25,455 nt of DNA from JBEKDJ01 sp050014415. GTDB taxonomy: Bacteria; Desulfobacterota; BSN033; UBA1163. A program made the translations under genes and the position numbers. The stretch covers positions 1 to 25,455 of the forward strand of contig JBEKDJ010000028.1 of assembly GCA_050014415.1 (NCBI GenBank), read 5' to 3'. Under the pieces are notes generated by a model that was not told where the DNA came from, searched no databases, and saw only the letters and a program-made list of their open reading frames with translations. Positions 1 through 5,551 of the stretch are shown one piece after another (within the stretch, counting starts at the first letter, position 1; each line of letters opens with the position of its first letter).

Positions 1-297
1 GTCGAGCCGGGTAAGCGGTGTAGTAAAATCAGCCGGGAGGAGCGGAAAAGAATCGTCTTATGTTTTACAGATTTCAGAATAAATATATCAAAACCGAGGC
101 CCATTGAAGAGGCGACCATCACACGGGGGGGCGTATCGTTAGAAGAAATAAATCCCCAGACAATGGAGTCGCGGATAGTGCATGGTTTATTTTTTTGCGG
201 CGAGATGATGGATGTGGATGGAATGACTGGAGGGTATAACCTGCAGGCTGCATTTTCCACGGGATATCTCGCTGGAGAATCGGCAGTCAGCGATTAG
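1..297 (+). CDS. HI0933/BaiN-family flavoprotein, C-terminal fragment
   Basis: Frame 1 is open from the first base to a TAG at 295-297 and gives 98 residues; the start lies outside the window. The C-terminal part carries ITRGGVSLEEI, then NPQTMESRIVHGLFFCGEM, then DVDGMTGGYNLQAAFSTG. These match the FAD-binding C-terminus of the HI0933/YhiN/BaiN family of NAD(P)/FAD-dependent oxidoreductases, where GGYNLQ and the GE-x2-DxxGxTGG segment close the flavin site. Family members are soluble flavoproteins of about 400 residues; the substrate cannot be told from this piece. It is the only apparently ordinary metabolic gene before the repeat-rich accessory region. The family call is strong; the exact role is unknown. 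Confidence 0.85.
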   Translation, partial: VEPGKRCSKISREERKRIVLCFTDFRINISKPRPIEEATITRGGVSLEEINPQTMESRIVHGLFFCGEMMDVDGMTGGYNLQAAFSTGYLAGESAVSD

Positions 298-433
298 GGG
301 TCAAAGCTAAACTATACACTTTACGAATTGGAAAGGCGAAAATGAAGTGTCAAGTCTACTCGTTACGAGCAACGTTCGAGGGACGTTCGTGCGGGGCGTG
401 CCTGGAGCTATTAAATATAAAATTTAGGATAGA

Positions 434-545
434 GGTCGGACCAAGTGAACTGTCTGATCGAATTAATCATTTTAAAAAAAAAGAGGCTGATTTTAGGCTT
501 AGAACGCCAATTTTAACGTTAAAATCGCAAACAGCATGCGGTTGT
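434..545 (+). repeat. Dispersed repeat, copy A left part
   Basis: This 112-bp stretch aligns without gaps to 2848-2959, with about 15 mismatches by eye (about 87% identity), mostly transitions. It begins GGTCGGACCAAGT and ends CGGTTGT. The continuation seen in copy B (TCATCCATAAGAAAGTTGG...) is absent here and resumes at 1370, after the DUF1828-like gene. The small open frame over this copy (342-599) is judged non-coding. Confidence 0.8.
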
Positions 546-576
546 TACCCAAGAGTGAAGATGAGAAGAAATGAGA

Positions 577-1356
577 ATGAGTACCATAGAAGCCATTGAA
601 CGAGACTTTAAGGAAAAAGTATGTGATAGGCTTAGGCTTGCATCTGAGGGAATGAATCGCTATCGAGTTTTTACTCCTTTCATGTTCGAGGATGGCAATC
701 ATCTTTCAATCATCCTTAAGAGAGAGAACGGGAAATGGATGCTATCCGATGAAGGGCATACCTACATGCACCTGACCTACGATATTGATGAAAGGGATCT
801 GCAGCGGGGTACAAGACAGAAAATCATTACTACTGCACTTTCAGTTTTTAGTGTTCAGGATCGAGAAGGGGAACTTATTGTCCCTATTTGCAATGATCTT
901 TACGGCGATGCGTTATATAGTTTTATTCAAGCACTTTTGAGGATTACGGATGTTACCTATCTTTCGCGAGAACGGATTCGTTCAACATTCATGGAAGCCT
1001 TCAGGGCATTTATGGAAGAGACAGTTCCCGCAAATCGAAGGGAATTTGATTGGTATGATCCCAAGCATGATCCAGAAGGCAAATATCTAATTGATTGCCG
1101 GATTAATAGCATGCCTAAGCCTCAATACGTTTTCGGGGTTCCCAACGACGATAAAACACGGGATACAATGATTACTTTGCTTCAGCATGAAAGATGGGGT
1201 CTCTCCTTCCATTCCCTTGCTATATTTGAAGATCAAGAGCAGATTAACCGCAAGGTGCTTGCCCGCTTCACCGATGTCTGCGAAAAGCAGTTTTCCAGCC
1301 TTGGTACAAACTGCGAACGCATTAAACGATATCTCAAAGAATCCATAGGCACATAA
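577..1356 (+). CDS. DUF1828-like protein
   Basis: The 259-residue product carries, near residues 40-60, a segment with GKWMLSDEGHT followed by a tyrosine-rich stretch. This resembles the DUF1828 domain (often written LSDxGxT), and the longer C-terminal half would fit DUF1829. The family is found in accessory regions and mobile elements of bacteria; its molecular function is not established. There is no signal peptide or membrane segment. ATG 577 is preferred over ATG 571 because the purine-rich GAGAAGAA lies 7-14 bases upstream of it. The gene sits precisely in the gap of an otherwise continuous repeat (434-545 and 1370-1432), suggesting that it arrived as a cassette. The family call is from motif memory and is moderate. 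Confidence 0.65.
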   Translation: MSTIEAIERDFKEKVCDRLRLASEGMNRYRVFTPFMFEDGNHLSIILKRENGKWMLSDEGHTYMHLTYDIDERDLQRGTRQKIITTALSVFSVQDREGELIVPICNDLYGDALYSFIQALLRITDVTYLSRERIRSTFMEAFRAFMEETVPANRREFDWYDPKHDPEGKYLIDCRINSMPKPQYVFGVPNDDKTRDTMITLLQHERWGLSFHSLAIFEDQEQINRKVLARFTDVCEKQFSSLGTNCERIKRYLKESIGT

Positions 1357-1369
1357 AAAAGTAAACATT

Positions 1370-1432
1370 CGGTATCATCCATAAAAAAGTTTGGCCCATT
1401 CGAATGCGGATTGGCGACCGCGGAATGCGGAA
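1370..1432 (+). repeat. Dispersed repeat, copy A right part
   Basis: The sequence from CGGTATCATCCATAA through GAATGCGGATT matches 2953-2997 of copy B with one-base gaps, continuing the repeat interrupted after 545. CGGT is present at both broken ends (539-542 and 1370-1373), as a short target-site duplication or a deletion endpoint would leave. It is followed by ATGCGGATT/ATGCGGAAT-type short repeats. Confidence 0.7.
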
Positions 1433-1520
1433 TCGATAAAGAACAAGCAGATGAGTCATTGGATAATTAGGTCGTTGAGTTATTGGTGAAGCTGAAGGCT
1501 CAAGGGATGACTGTAATGTC

Positions 1521-1539
1521 TGACTGAATTTCTCAGTCA
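1521..1539. promoter_or_regulatory. Palindrome site 1 (TGACTGA-N5-TCAGTCA)
   Basis: The sequence is TGACTGAATTTCTCAGTCA, one mismatch from the 19-bp core at sites 2-4. It lies about 165 bases upstream of the winged-helix gene. A further decayed relative (GACTGA...TGAGTT) lies at 1579-1599. It is a candidate operator or a dispersed palindrome. Confidence 0.6.
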
Positions 1540-1642
1540 AGTGGTACACTCCTATCTGATTTCCCCTCCTCAATCGCGTTAGACTGATTTCTTGAGTTAG
1601 CCGGTCTCATCCAGAGCCAGATCATCCCTTCCTTCTTAACCC

Positions 1643-1665
1643 GTTGACTGAATTTTTCAGTCAAC
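1643..1665. promoter_or_regulatory. Palindrome site 2, candidate autoregulatory operator
   Basis: This is a perfect 10-3-10 inverted repeat: arm GTTGACTGAA, spacer TTT, then the exact reverse complement of the arm. It covers the -35 box and most of the spacer of the promoter at 1644-1672, in front of the winged-helix gene. Binding there would block RNA polymerase, so autorepression by the adjacent regulator is the simplest reading. Confidence 0.75.
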
Positions 1666-1672
1666 ATATAAT
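1644..1672 (+). promoter_or_regulatory. Sigma70-type promoter of the winged-helix gene
   Basis: TTGACT (1644-1649), a 17-base spacer and TATAAT (1667-1672) match the housekeeping consensus nearly perfectly. Transcription would begin near 1679, leaving only about 8 bases before the ATG at 1687, so the message would be almost leaderless. The -35 box is part of palindrome site 2. Confidence 0.75.
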
Positions 1673-1686
1673 GAATATCGACGCCA

Positions 1687-1980
1687 ATGAAGAACAAAGA
1701 TCGTATGGAAGAAATGATGGTTAGACTCTTTGGGTCCACCTCAAGGCCAAGAATCCTAAGCCTCCTTATAAGTCGTCCTCAACAGGCGTTCTATCAGCGA
1801 GAGATCATGTATGAGACGGGACTGTCTCTTCAGACGGTTCAAAGAGAATTGGAGAACCTTATCCGTCTTGGAATTCTGATAAAACGAGAGACGAAGGCAA
1901 GGGTCTATTACCAGATCAATTCGGCTTCGCCATGGTTCAGGCCATTGAAGGAGATTTGTGTACCGGTGGGGAGAGAATAG
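1687..1980 (+). CDS. Small winged helix-turn-helix transcriptional regulator
   Basis: This 97-residue protein is almost wholly one winged-helix domain. LFGSTSRPRILSLLI (about 14-28) forms the first helix, FYQREIMYETGLSLQTVQRELENL (about 35-58) the HTH, and the wing follows with LIKRETKARVYYQIN. The pattern is that of MarR/ArsR-like domains that elsewhere precede nucleotidyltransferase domains; none follows here. ATG 1687 has no clear ribosome-binding site and the leader is very short; ATG 1705 or 1714 are possible alternatives. The palindrome over its own promoter recurs at the promoter of the next gene, so it probably represses itself and gene 2077-2835. It is not an obvious remnant, since the wing is complete. 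Confidence 0.75.
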   Translation: MKNKDRMEEMMVRLFGSTSRPRILSLLISRPQQAFYQREIMYETGLSLQTVQRELENLIRLGILIKRETKARVYYQINSASPWFRPLKEICVPVGRE

Positions 1981-1989
1981 CAAGCTCCC

Positions 1990-2008
1990 TGACTGAATTT
2001 TTCAGTCA
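1990..2008. promoter_or_regulatory. Palindrome site 3, candidate operator of gene 2077
   Basis: The 19-bp core TGACTGAATTTTTCAGTCA is identical to that of site 2. A TATGAT box at 2014-2019 follows, so the site again lies where a -35 region would be. The spacing is 19 bases if CTGACT (1989-1994) serves as the -35, less ideal than at site 2. Confidence 0.7.
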
Positions 2009-2076
2009 AGATTTATGATCGTTGAAGACTCAGGTCTGAACATTCAACAGAGTCCTTTCGAGTCAGAGGAAATATT

Positions 2077-2835
2077 ATGAATCGGGATCGGCTTAAAAAA
2101 CTTGCTTCGGACGAGCGATTCATCGCAGGGATTTATAATTATTGTGATCGATGGTGTAAACGTTGTCCGCAGACCTTACGCTGCTTAAATTTCTCCATTT
2201 CGGAGGAGGAATTTTCGGATCCCGAAGCGCGGGATATTAGGAATGAGGCATTCTGGAAGAAATTATCGGGAATCCTGGGGGAAGCTCTGGAGTTGCTGAG
2301 GGAGAGTGCGAAAGAATGGGGGATAGAACTCGAGACATTGGGTTCCATAGAGGATGAAGAGAATATAAAGGCGAAGGATGTGGCCTCGGAGAACCATCTG
2401 CTTTGCCGCGCCGCCAAAAGGTACAGCGAACGGGTGGAAGATTGGTTCAGAGAAAGAGAAACACTCTTCTTTGAAATTGCAGCCGCCGCAAGAGAGGGAG
2501 TCAGTTTCGAGGAAGCCATCGAGGTGATCCGGTGGTACCAATACTTTATTTGTGCTAAGGTCATGCGGGCCGTCCGGGGGAACATCGAGGAGAAAGAAGA
2601 GAGATGCGATGAATTCGCAAGTGATTCGGATGGTTCGGCCAAGATTGCACTCATCGCCATTGACCGTTCGATCGCTGCCTGGGCAGTGATTCAACACTAT
2701 ATGACCGATTGTGGTCAGGAAGTGATCGATATCATCGCCTTTCTCGACGGTTTGGGGCAGGCCATCGAGGAAACATTTCCCAATGCGAGGTCATTTATTC
2801 GGCCCGGATTCGACCAAACCGACCCAACCGGATAG
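2077..2835 (+). CDS. Unrecognised protein with N-terminal CX3CX2CX5C motif
   Basis: I do not recognise this 252-residue family. Four cysteines near the N-terminus (23, 27, 30, 36; CDRWCKRCPQTLRC) are spaced as a metal or iron-sulfur ligand set. The rest is predicted mostly helical and acidic, with a central VSFEEAIEVIRWYQYF segment and a helical C-terminal part containing AIDRSIAAWAVIQHY. There is no signal peptide or membrane segment. ATG 2077 has AGAGGAA about 6 bases upstream. The upstream promoter carries the same palindrome as the winged-helix gene, so the two probably form one control unit. The metal-binding role is an inference from cysteine spacing only. Confidence 0.7.
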   Translation: MNRDRLKKLASDERFIAGIYNYCDRWCKRCPQTLRCLNFSISEEEFSDPEARDIRNEAFWKKLSGILGEALELLRESAKEWGIELETLGSIEDEENIKAKDVASENHLLCRAAKRYSERVEDWFRERETLFFEIAAAAREGVSFEEAIEVIRWYQYFICAKVMRAVRGNIEEKEERCDEFASDSDGSAKIALIAIDRSIAAWAVIQHYMTDCGQEVIDIIAFLDGLGQAIEETFPNARSFIRPGFDQTDPTG

Positions 2836-2847
2836 GGGCGGGGGGGG

Positions 2848-3010
2848 GGTCGGACCAAGTTAACCGCTTGACCGAATTAATCATTTCTAAGAAAAAGAGG
2901 CTGATTTCAGGCTTAGAACGCCAATTTGAACGTTAAGATCGCAGAGAGCGTACGGTTGTCATCCATAAGAAAGTTGGCCCACCTCAATGCGGATTGCGGA
3001 ATTCGGAATT
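2848..3010 (+). repeat. Dispersed repeat, copy B (uninterrupted)
   Basis: This copy contains both parts of the repeat in one piece: 2848-2959 matches 434-545 without gaps, and 2953-2997 matches 1370-1415. It starts inside a run of ten G (2840-2849) directly after the stop codon of the upstream gene. It is the apparent empty form of the copy that carries the DUF1828-like gene. Confidence 0.8.
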
Positions 3011-3059
3011 AAATAAGAAAGCGGATCGATAACTTCGTAACCTAATAAACCTTTTACTC

Positions 3060-3078
3060 TGACTGAATTTTTCAGTCA
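3060..3078. promoter_or_regulatory. Palindrome site 4
   Basis: This is an exact copy of the 19-bp core TGACTGAATTTTTCAGTCA, 50 bases after repeat copy B and just beyond the 3' end of the broken toxin gene. No convincing -10 box or open gene follows on the + strand. It could be an orphan operator, a dispersed palindrome, or a terminator-like hairpin for the minus-strand toxin remnant. Confidence 0.6.
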
Positions 3079-3115
3079 AATTCTTAAGACAAGGACAGAG
3101 TCATCGGGGTCGGGC

Positions 3116-3427
3116 TCATATTTCTCTTTCACATGATTCATGATGACCACAATTGCGGGGGGCGATCATTCCAGGTTCAGGGCCGTACTCGAAGGTGAGC
3201 CTTAGATATTTCGACGCATAGGCAATGAAGACATTGTTCCCTCCCTCGGCATATTTGCCTTTGGCATTCTTTGCCTTATGAACATTGAGGGATGGATGTC
3301 GGGGGTTGGCACTTAAAAGTCTGACGGCTTTATCAATAGCTTATCGCTCACGCGGTTTTAAGCGGGCATAGTTTTCCAAGAAGATGATTTCGAAATGGAG
3401 TTCGAAGGGAGAGAGTTTTGCTGGCAT
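3116..3427 (-). pseudogene. RelE-family toxin gene broken by an in-frame stop
   Basis: Read on the minus strand from ATG 3427, the frame begins MPAKLSPFELHFEIIFLENY and hits TAA at 3343-3341 (codon 29). The same frame then continues for 74 codons with AIDKAVRLLSANPRHPSL, NNVFIAYASKYLRLTFEYG and RNCGHHE, ending at TGA 3118-3116. This pattern (ENPRHPSL, a YLRLTF core strand, and a C-terminal RNxGHHD-like motif) is that of RelE/ParE-superfamily mRNA interferases. The ATG lies 6 bases after the antitoxin stop, the usual toxin position. A single substitution in an AAA/AAG/GAA-type codon would explain the stop. The extreme C-terminus may also be shifted near a run of six C at about 3145-3160. Functional toxin is not expected. 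Confidence 0.75.
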
Positions 3428-3433
3428 AGAAGG

Positions 3434-3709
3434 TTATTTCTTCGTTTTCTTAAGTGCTCTTGAAGGGGTAGAAGCAATGATTCCGGTCCGGGTATCCGTA
3501 TTAACCTTCTTCTCTCTCTCCGTCCAGTCAGGGGAGAGTTCCTCTTCAGGGAGGTCTGACATATCGGGGTATTTCCGCACTGTTCGGACCGGATATAGGA
3601 TAATCTGATCACCCTTAACGGAATATTCGAACAAGGGTTCCTTTCGGAAAGGAGGAGGGAGAATAATCCGTCCCCTTGAATCCGTTTTCAAGATTTTAGT
3701 TTCAGCCAT
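3434..3709 (-). CDS. AbrB/SpoVT-type antitoxin (swapped-hairpin DNA-binding protein)
   Basis: The 91-residue product begins MAETKILKTDSRGRIILPPP, the typical swapped-hairpin AbrB/MazE/SpoVT fold with TKxDxxGRIxLP. A variable, charged tail follows (EELSPDWTEREKKV), of the kind that normally wraps a cognate toxin. ATG 3709 is preceded by GGAGAAAGTG. The gene lies immediately upstream of a RelE-like frame that is interrupted by a stop codon, so it is an antitoxin left without a working partner. A promoter with a palindrome on its -35 box lies at 3740-3769, consistent with autoregulation. AbrB-type antitoxin with a RelE-type toxin is a recognised pairing. Confidence 0.8.
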   Translation of the reverse strand: MAETKILKTDSRGRIILPPPFRKEPLFEYSVKGDQIILYPVRTVRKYPDMSDLPEEELSPDWTEREKKVNTDTRTGIIASTPSRALKKTKK

Positions 3710-3739
3710 GTCACTTTCTCCGCTTATTGTTTTAAGGAA

Positions 3740-3769
3740 ATGATAATCCCATTTGTGACAATTGTCAAA
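3740..3769 (-). promoter_or_regulatory. Promoter with palindrome for the AbrB/RelE operon
   Basis: On the minus strand, TTGACA (3769-3764), an 18-base spacer and TATCAT (3745-3740) form a good sigma70 promoter. The palindrome GACAATTGTC (3757-3766) covers the -35 box within a wider ATTTG...CAAAT pair, and is a likely operator for the antitoxin. Confidence 0.6.
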
Positions 3770-3941
3770 TATGGGTGAAATGTATTCGAGGGGGTTGCGG
3801 GGTCAGGCATCGGTAACTCGGTAATTTGATAAGGAACGGAACCGTGCAACGTCTTAATGTCAGGCCGTCCCAGGTCAGGGATTGTATTTAATTGGCACCG
3901 GCTCTCGCATTCGCTTCAAAAAACAGACAAATTCAAACTGA

Positions 3942-4316
3942 TTATTCATTGAGTTTTTCCAATGCACGAGCAAATTTTTCCAGTTGGTCTCCGGTGAGTT
4001 TTTGCCCTTTTATGGTTCTAAAAACTAACGGCAGTCTGGCGACTATATGCTTATCTGCGAGCAATTCTTCAGGAGTACGGCCGGCGTCAGTGCGTGCTAT
4101 ATCAAAGGACTCTAACCGTTCATCACTCCCTTCTACGATTCCCAGGCATTTTGCATAGTGTGACAATTTTTCTCTCGATTGTGGCGGTGGTAATATTCCT
4201 CTTTCTATTTTACGGATATTTCCAGGATCCAATCCGTTTTCCAGACAGAATTGCCTTAAGGTCTTACGCATTTTCAAGCGTTTCTTTTTAAAATACTCAC
4301 CAAATAGGGCGCTCAT
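3942..4316 (-). CDS. XRE-family helix-turn-helix regulator
   Basis: The 124-residue protein has an N-terminal Cro/CI-type HTH (about residues 7-60: FGEYFKKKRLKMRKTLRQFC, then LDPGNIRKIERGILPPP). A C-terminal helical part follows with TPEELLADKHIVARLPLVFR and LTGDQLEKFARAL. ATG 4316 was chosen because AAAGGAGGTG lies just upstream; longer frames to 4379 would run through the operators. Two abutting palindromes upstream suggest autoregulation by a dimer pair. XRE proteins of this size are often antitoxins, and the C-terminal part is unlike a phage repressor. No toxin-like frame follows: after the stop only a nine-codon ATG frame (MREPVPIKYNP) is seen, possibly the start of a lost partner. Confidence 0.8.
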   Translation of the reverse strand: MSALFGEYFKKKRLKMRKTLRQFCLENGLDPGNIRKIERGILPPPQSREKLSHYAKCLGIVEGSDERLESFDIARTDAGRTPEELLADKHIVARLPLVFRTIKGQKLTGDQLEKFARALEKLNE

Positions 4317-4335
4317 CTCAGCACCTCCTTTCAGT

Positions 4336-4373
4336 GTTGTAGAATTTCTACAACGTTGTAATAAAAATACAAC
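4336..4373. promoter_or_regulatory. Tandem 19-bp palindromes, operators for the XRE regulator
   Basis: 4336-4354 is a perfect 9-1-9 palindrome (GTTGTAGAATTTCTACAAC). It is directly followed at 4355-4373 by a second, less perfect one (GTTGTAATAAAAATACAAC). A lone half site GTTGTA lies at 4438-4443. The pair is located 20 bases upstream of the XRE start, over its probable promoter. Confidence 0.75.
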
Positions 4374-4383
4374 ATGCATCTCT

Positions 4384-4614
4384 ACTTGTCAGGTAGTTTT
4401 TATGCTGCGAGTTTTCTAACATTTTCTGTTAAATAATGTTGTAAAATATACCGGTGAGTGTCATGCATAAAAGAGGTGGCCCTCTCCGATTTCAGATTTC
4501 AAATTTCGAATTGCAGATTGAATAAAGAAACTACTCGATGATCTTACACATGATGCAAAGCGCATAGCCTAAGAATTAAGTAACAAAGCTCAGAGTTAGA
4601 AAGAAAACAGAAAT
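4384..4614. other. Spacer without a gene; short direct-repeat tract
   Basis: No coding frame is supported here. 4489-4522 has overlapping short words (GATTTCAGATTTCAAATTTCGAATTGCAGATTG), a kind of low-complexity spacer sequence also seen at 9236-9350 and 21680-21795 in this window. The rest shows nothing recognisable. Confidence 0.5.
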
Positions 4615-4643
4615 TTGACAATGGGCAAAAAATCGATTAATAT
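4615..4643 (+). promoter_or_regulatory. Promoter of the rplU operon
   Basis: TTGACA (4615-4620) is the full -35 consensus; a 17-base spacer leads to TAATAT (4638-4643). The transcript would start near 4650, giving a leader of about 24 bases before the rplU ATG. No long L21 leader or extra hairpin is visible between them. Confidence 0.65.
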
Positions 4644-4673
4644 TCGATGATTACTTCAGTCTGGAGGCGTCTA

Positions 4674-4988
4674 ATGTATGCAGTGTTGAAAACAGGTGGG
4701 AAGGAATATCGAATCTCCAAAGGGGATCTGATTCGGGTAGAGAAGTTAGGGGGAAAGGTAGGAGACCCTGTGGAAATAAAAGATGTCTTGATGGTATCCC
4801 AGGAGGGTCAGATTCAGGTAGGGACGCCCTATCTCACCAATGCGGTAATCGTGGGTGAGATCGTCCAGGAGATCAAGGGAAGAAAGGTGCTGACCTATAA
4901 GATGAAGAGGAGGAAGAACTACCGTAGATTTAAAGGACATCGGCAGACCTATACTTATTTGAAGGTGAATGATATCTCAATGAGCTGA
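4674..4988 (+). CDS. rplU: 50S ribosomal protein bL21
   Basis: The 104-residue product starts MYAVLKTGGKEYRISKGD and ends with RRKNYRRFKGHRQTYTYLKV, both hallmarks of bL21, which binds 23S rRNA in the large subunit. Length is normal for the family. ATG 4674 is chosen over the in-frame ATG at 4647 because it gives the conserved N-terminus and is preceded by TGGAGG at 4662-4667. It is the first gene of the rplU-rpmA-obgE block and has its own promoter just upstream. A hairpin-type spacer separates it from rpmA. Confidence 0.97.
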   Translation: MYAVLKTGGKEYRISKGDLIRVEKLGGKVGDPVEIKDVLMVSQEGQIQVGTPYLTNAVIVGEIVQEIKGRKVLTYKMKRRKNYRRFKGHRQTYTYLKVNDISMS

Positions 4989-4996
4989 CAGGCAGG

Positions 4997-5066
4997 TGGA
5001 ATATTGGAATCATGGAATGATGGGTAACCCTTGGTTCCAACATTCCTTCGTTCCAGTGATCCAATC
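4997..5066. repeat. Imperfect hairpin of TGGAAT/ATTCCA words between rplU and rpmA
   Basis: The left arm (4997-5030, GGAATATTGGAATCATGGAA...GGGTAACC) is roughly complementary to the right arm (5033-5066, GGTTCCAACATTCC...GATCCAATC). Gaps are needed for pairing. It fills the spacer but leaves the rpmA ribosome-binding site (about 5077-5083) free. It probably belongs to a dispersed intergenic repeat family. Confidence 0.6.
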
Positions 5067-5088
5067 TTAGAATTCTTAGGAGGAATTT

Positions 5089-5349
5089 ATGGCGCATAAA
5101 AAGGCAGGGGGAAGCTCTCGGAACGGCAGGGATAGTGCAGGACAGCGCTTGGGTGTCAAACGATTTGGCGGGCAATGGGTTCAAGCAGGCAACATCTTAG
5201 TCCGTCAAAAAGGGACTCGGATTCATCCTGGAGAGAATGTCGGGCTGGGGAAGGACTATACCCTTTTTGCTAAAATTGATGGGGTCGTCAAATACGAGAA
5301 GAAGGGAAGAGATAAAAAGCAGGTGAGCGTCCACGCCCAGGTTCTTTAA
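5089..5349 (+). CDS. rpmA: 50S ribosomal protein bL27
   Basis: The 86-residue protein begins MAHKKAGGSSRNGRDSAGQR and contains GVKRFGGQWVQAGNILVRQ and RIHPGENVG, as in all bL27 proteins. Its N-terminal tail reaches the peptidyl-transferase centre. No N-terminal cleavage extension of the Firmicutes kind is present. AGGAGGA lies just before the ATG. It is cotranscribed with rplU, and its gene is followed by two hairpins and the obgE gene. Confidence 0.98.
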   Translation: MAHKKAGGSSRNGRDSAGQRLGVKRFGGQWVQAGNILVRQKGTRIHPGENVGLGKDYTLFAKIDGVVKYEKKGRDKKQVSVHAQVL

Positions 5350-5368
5350 CCCTAAACCGCGTAGGGTT

Positions 5369-5409
5369 CAGGGCTTTTGCCCTGCACCTTACCACGCGTC
5401 CAGCGTGGT
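5369..5409. repeat. Two adjacent hairpins after rpmA
   Basis: CAGGGC-TTTT-GCCCTG (5369-5384) and ACCACGC-GTCCA-GCGTGGT (5391-5409) are perfect short stems. Neither is followed by a run of T, so they are more likely mRNA-stabilising or processing hairpins than terminators. Confidence 0.65.
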
Positions 5410-5441
5410 GCAATCGTCTCTCTTGGCCTGCGATCAGCAAA

Positions 5442-5546
5442 CCCCGTTAGAAATGAGAGAGGACTTTAAGCCTCGCTTTCTCCGAGAGATGTTTGAATTC
5501 TGAATCCGACTAATCCACATTTTCAAAGGCGGGCTTTCTAACGGGG
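5442..5546. promoter_or_regulatory. 12-bp inverted repeat overlapping the obgE ribosome-binding site
   Basis: CCCCGTTAGAAA (5442-5453) is perfectly complementary to TTTCTAACGGGG (5535-5546), with 81 bases between. The right arm contains ACGGGG, the only purine-rich, Shine-Dalgarno-like stretch before the obgE ATG at 5552, so pairing could hide it. The arms could also be the ends of a small dispersed element. Confidence 0.6.
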
Positions 5547-5551
5547 CAAAG

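Noticed and set aside
342..599. 85-codon open frame on the + strand
   Set aside because: It lies across repeat copy A, its codons do not stay open in copy B, and it has no ribosome-binding site or recognisable motif.
3060..3078. Palindrome site 4 as promoter of a + strand gene
   Set aside because: No convincing -10 box and no + strand gene follow; the downstream coding signal is on the minus strand.
1521..3078. Palindromes as CRISPR repeats
   Set aside because: Spacing between copies is 122, 347 and 1070 bases, with genes between; this is not an array.
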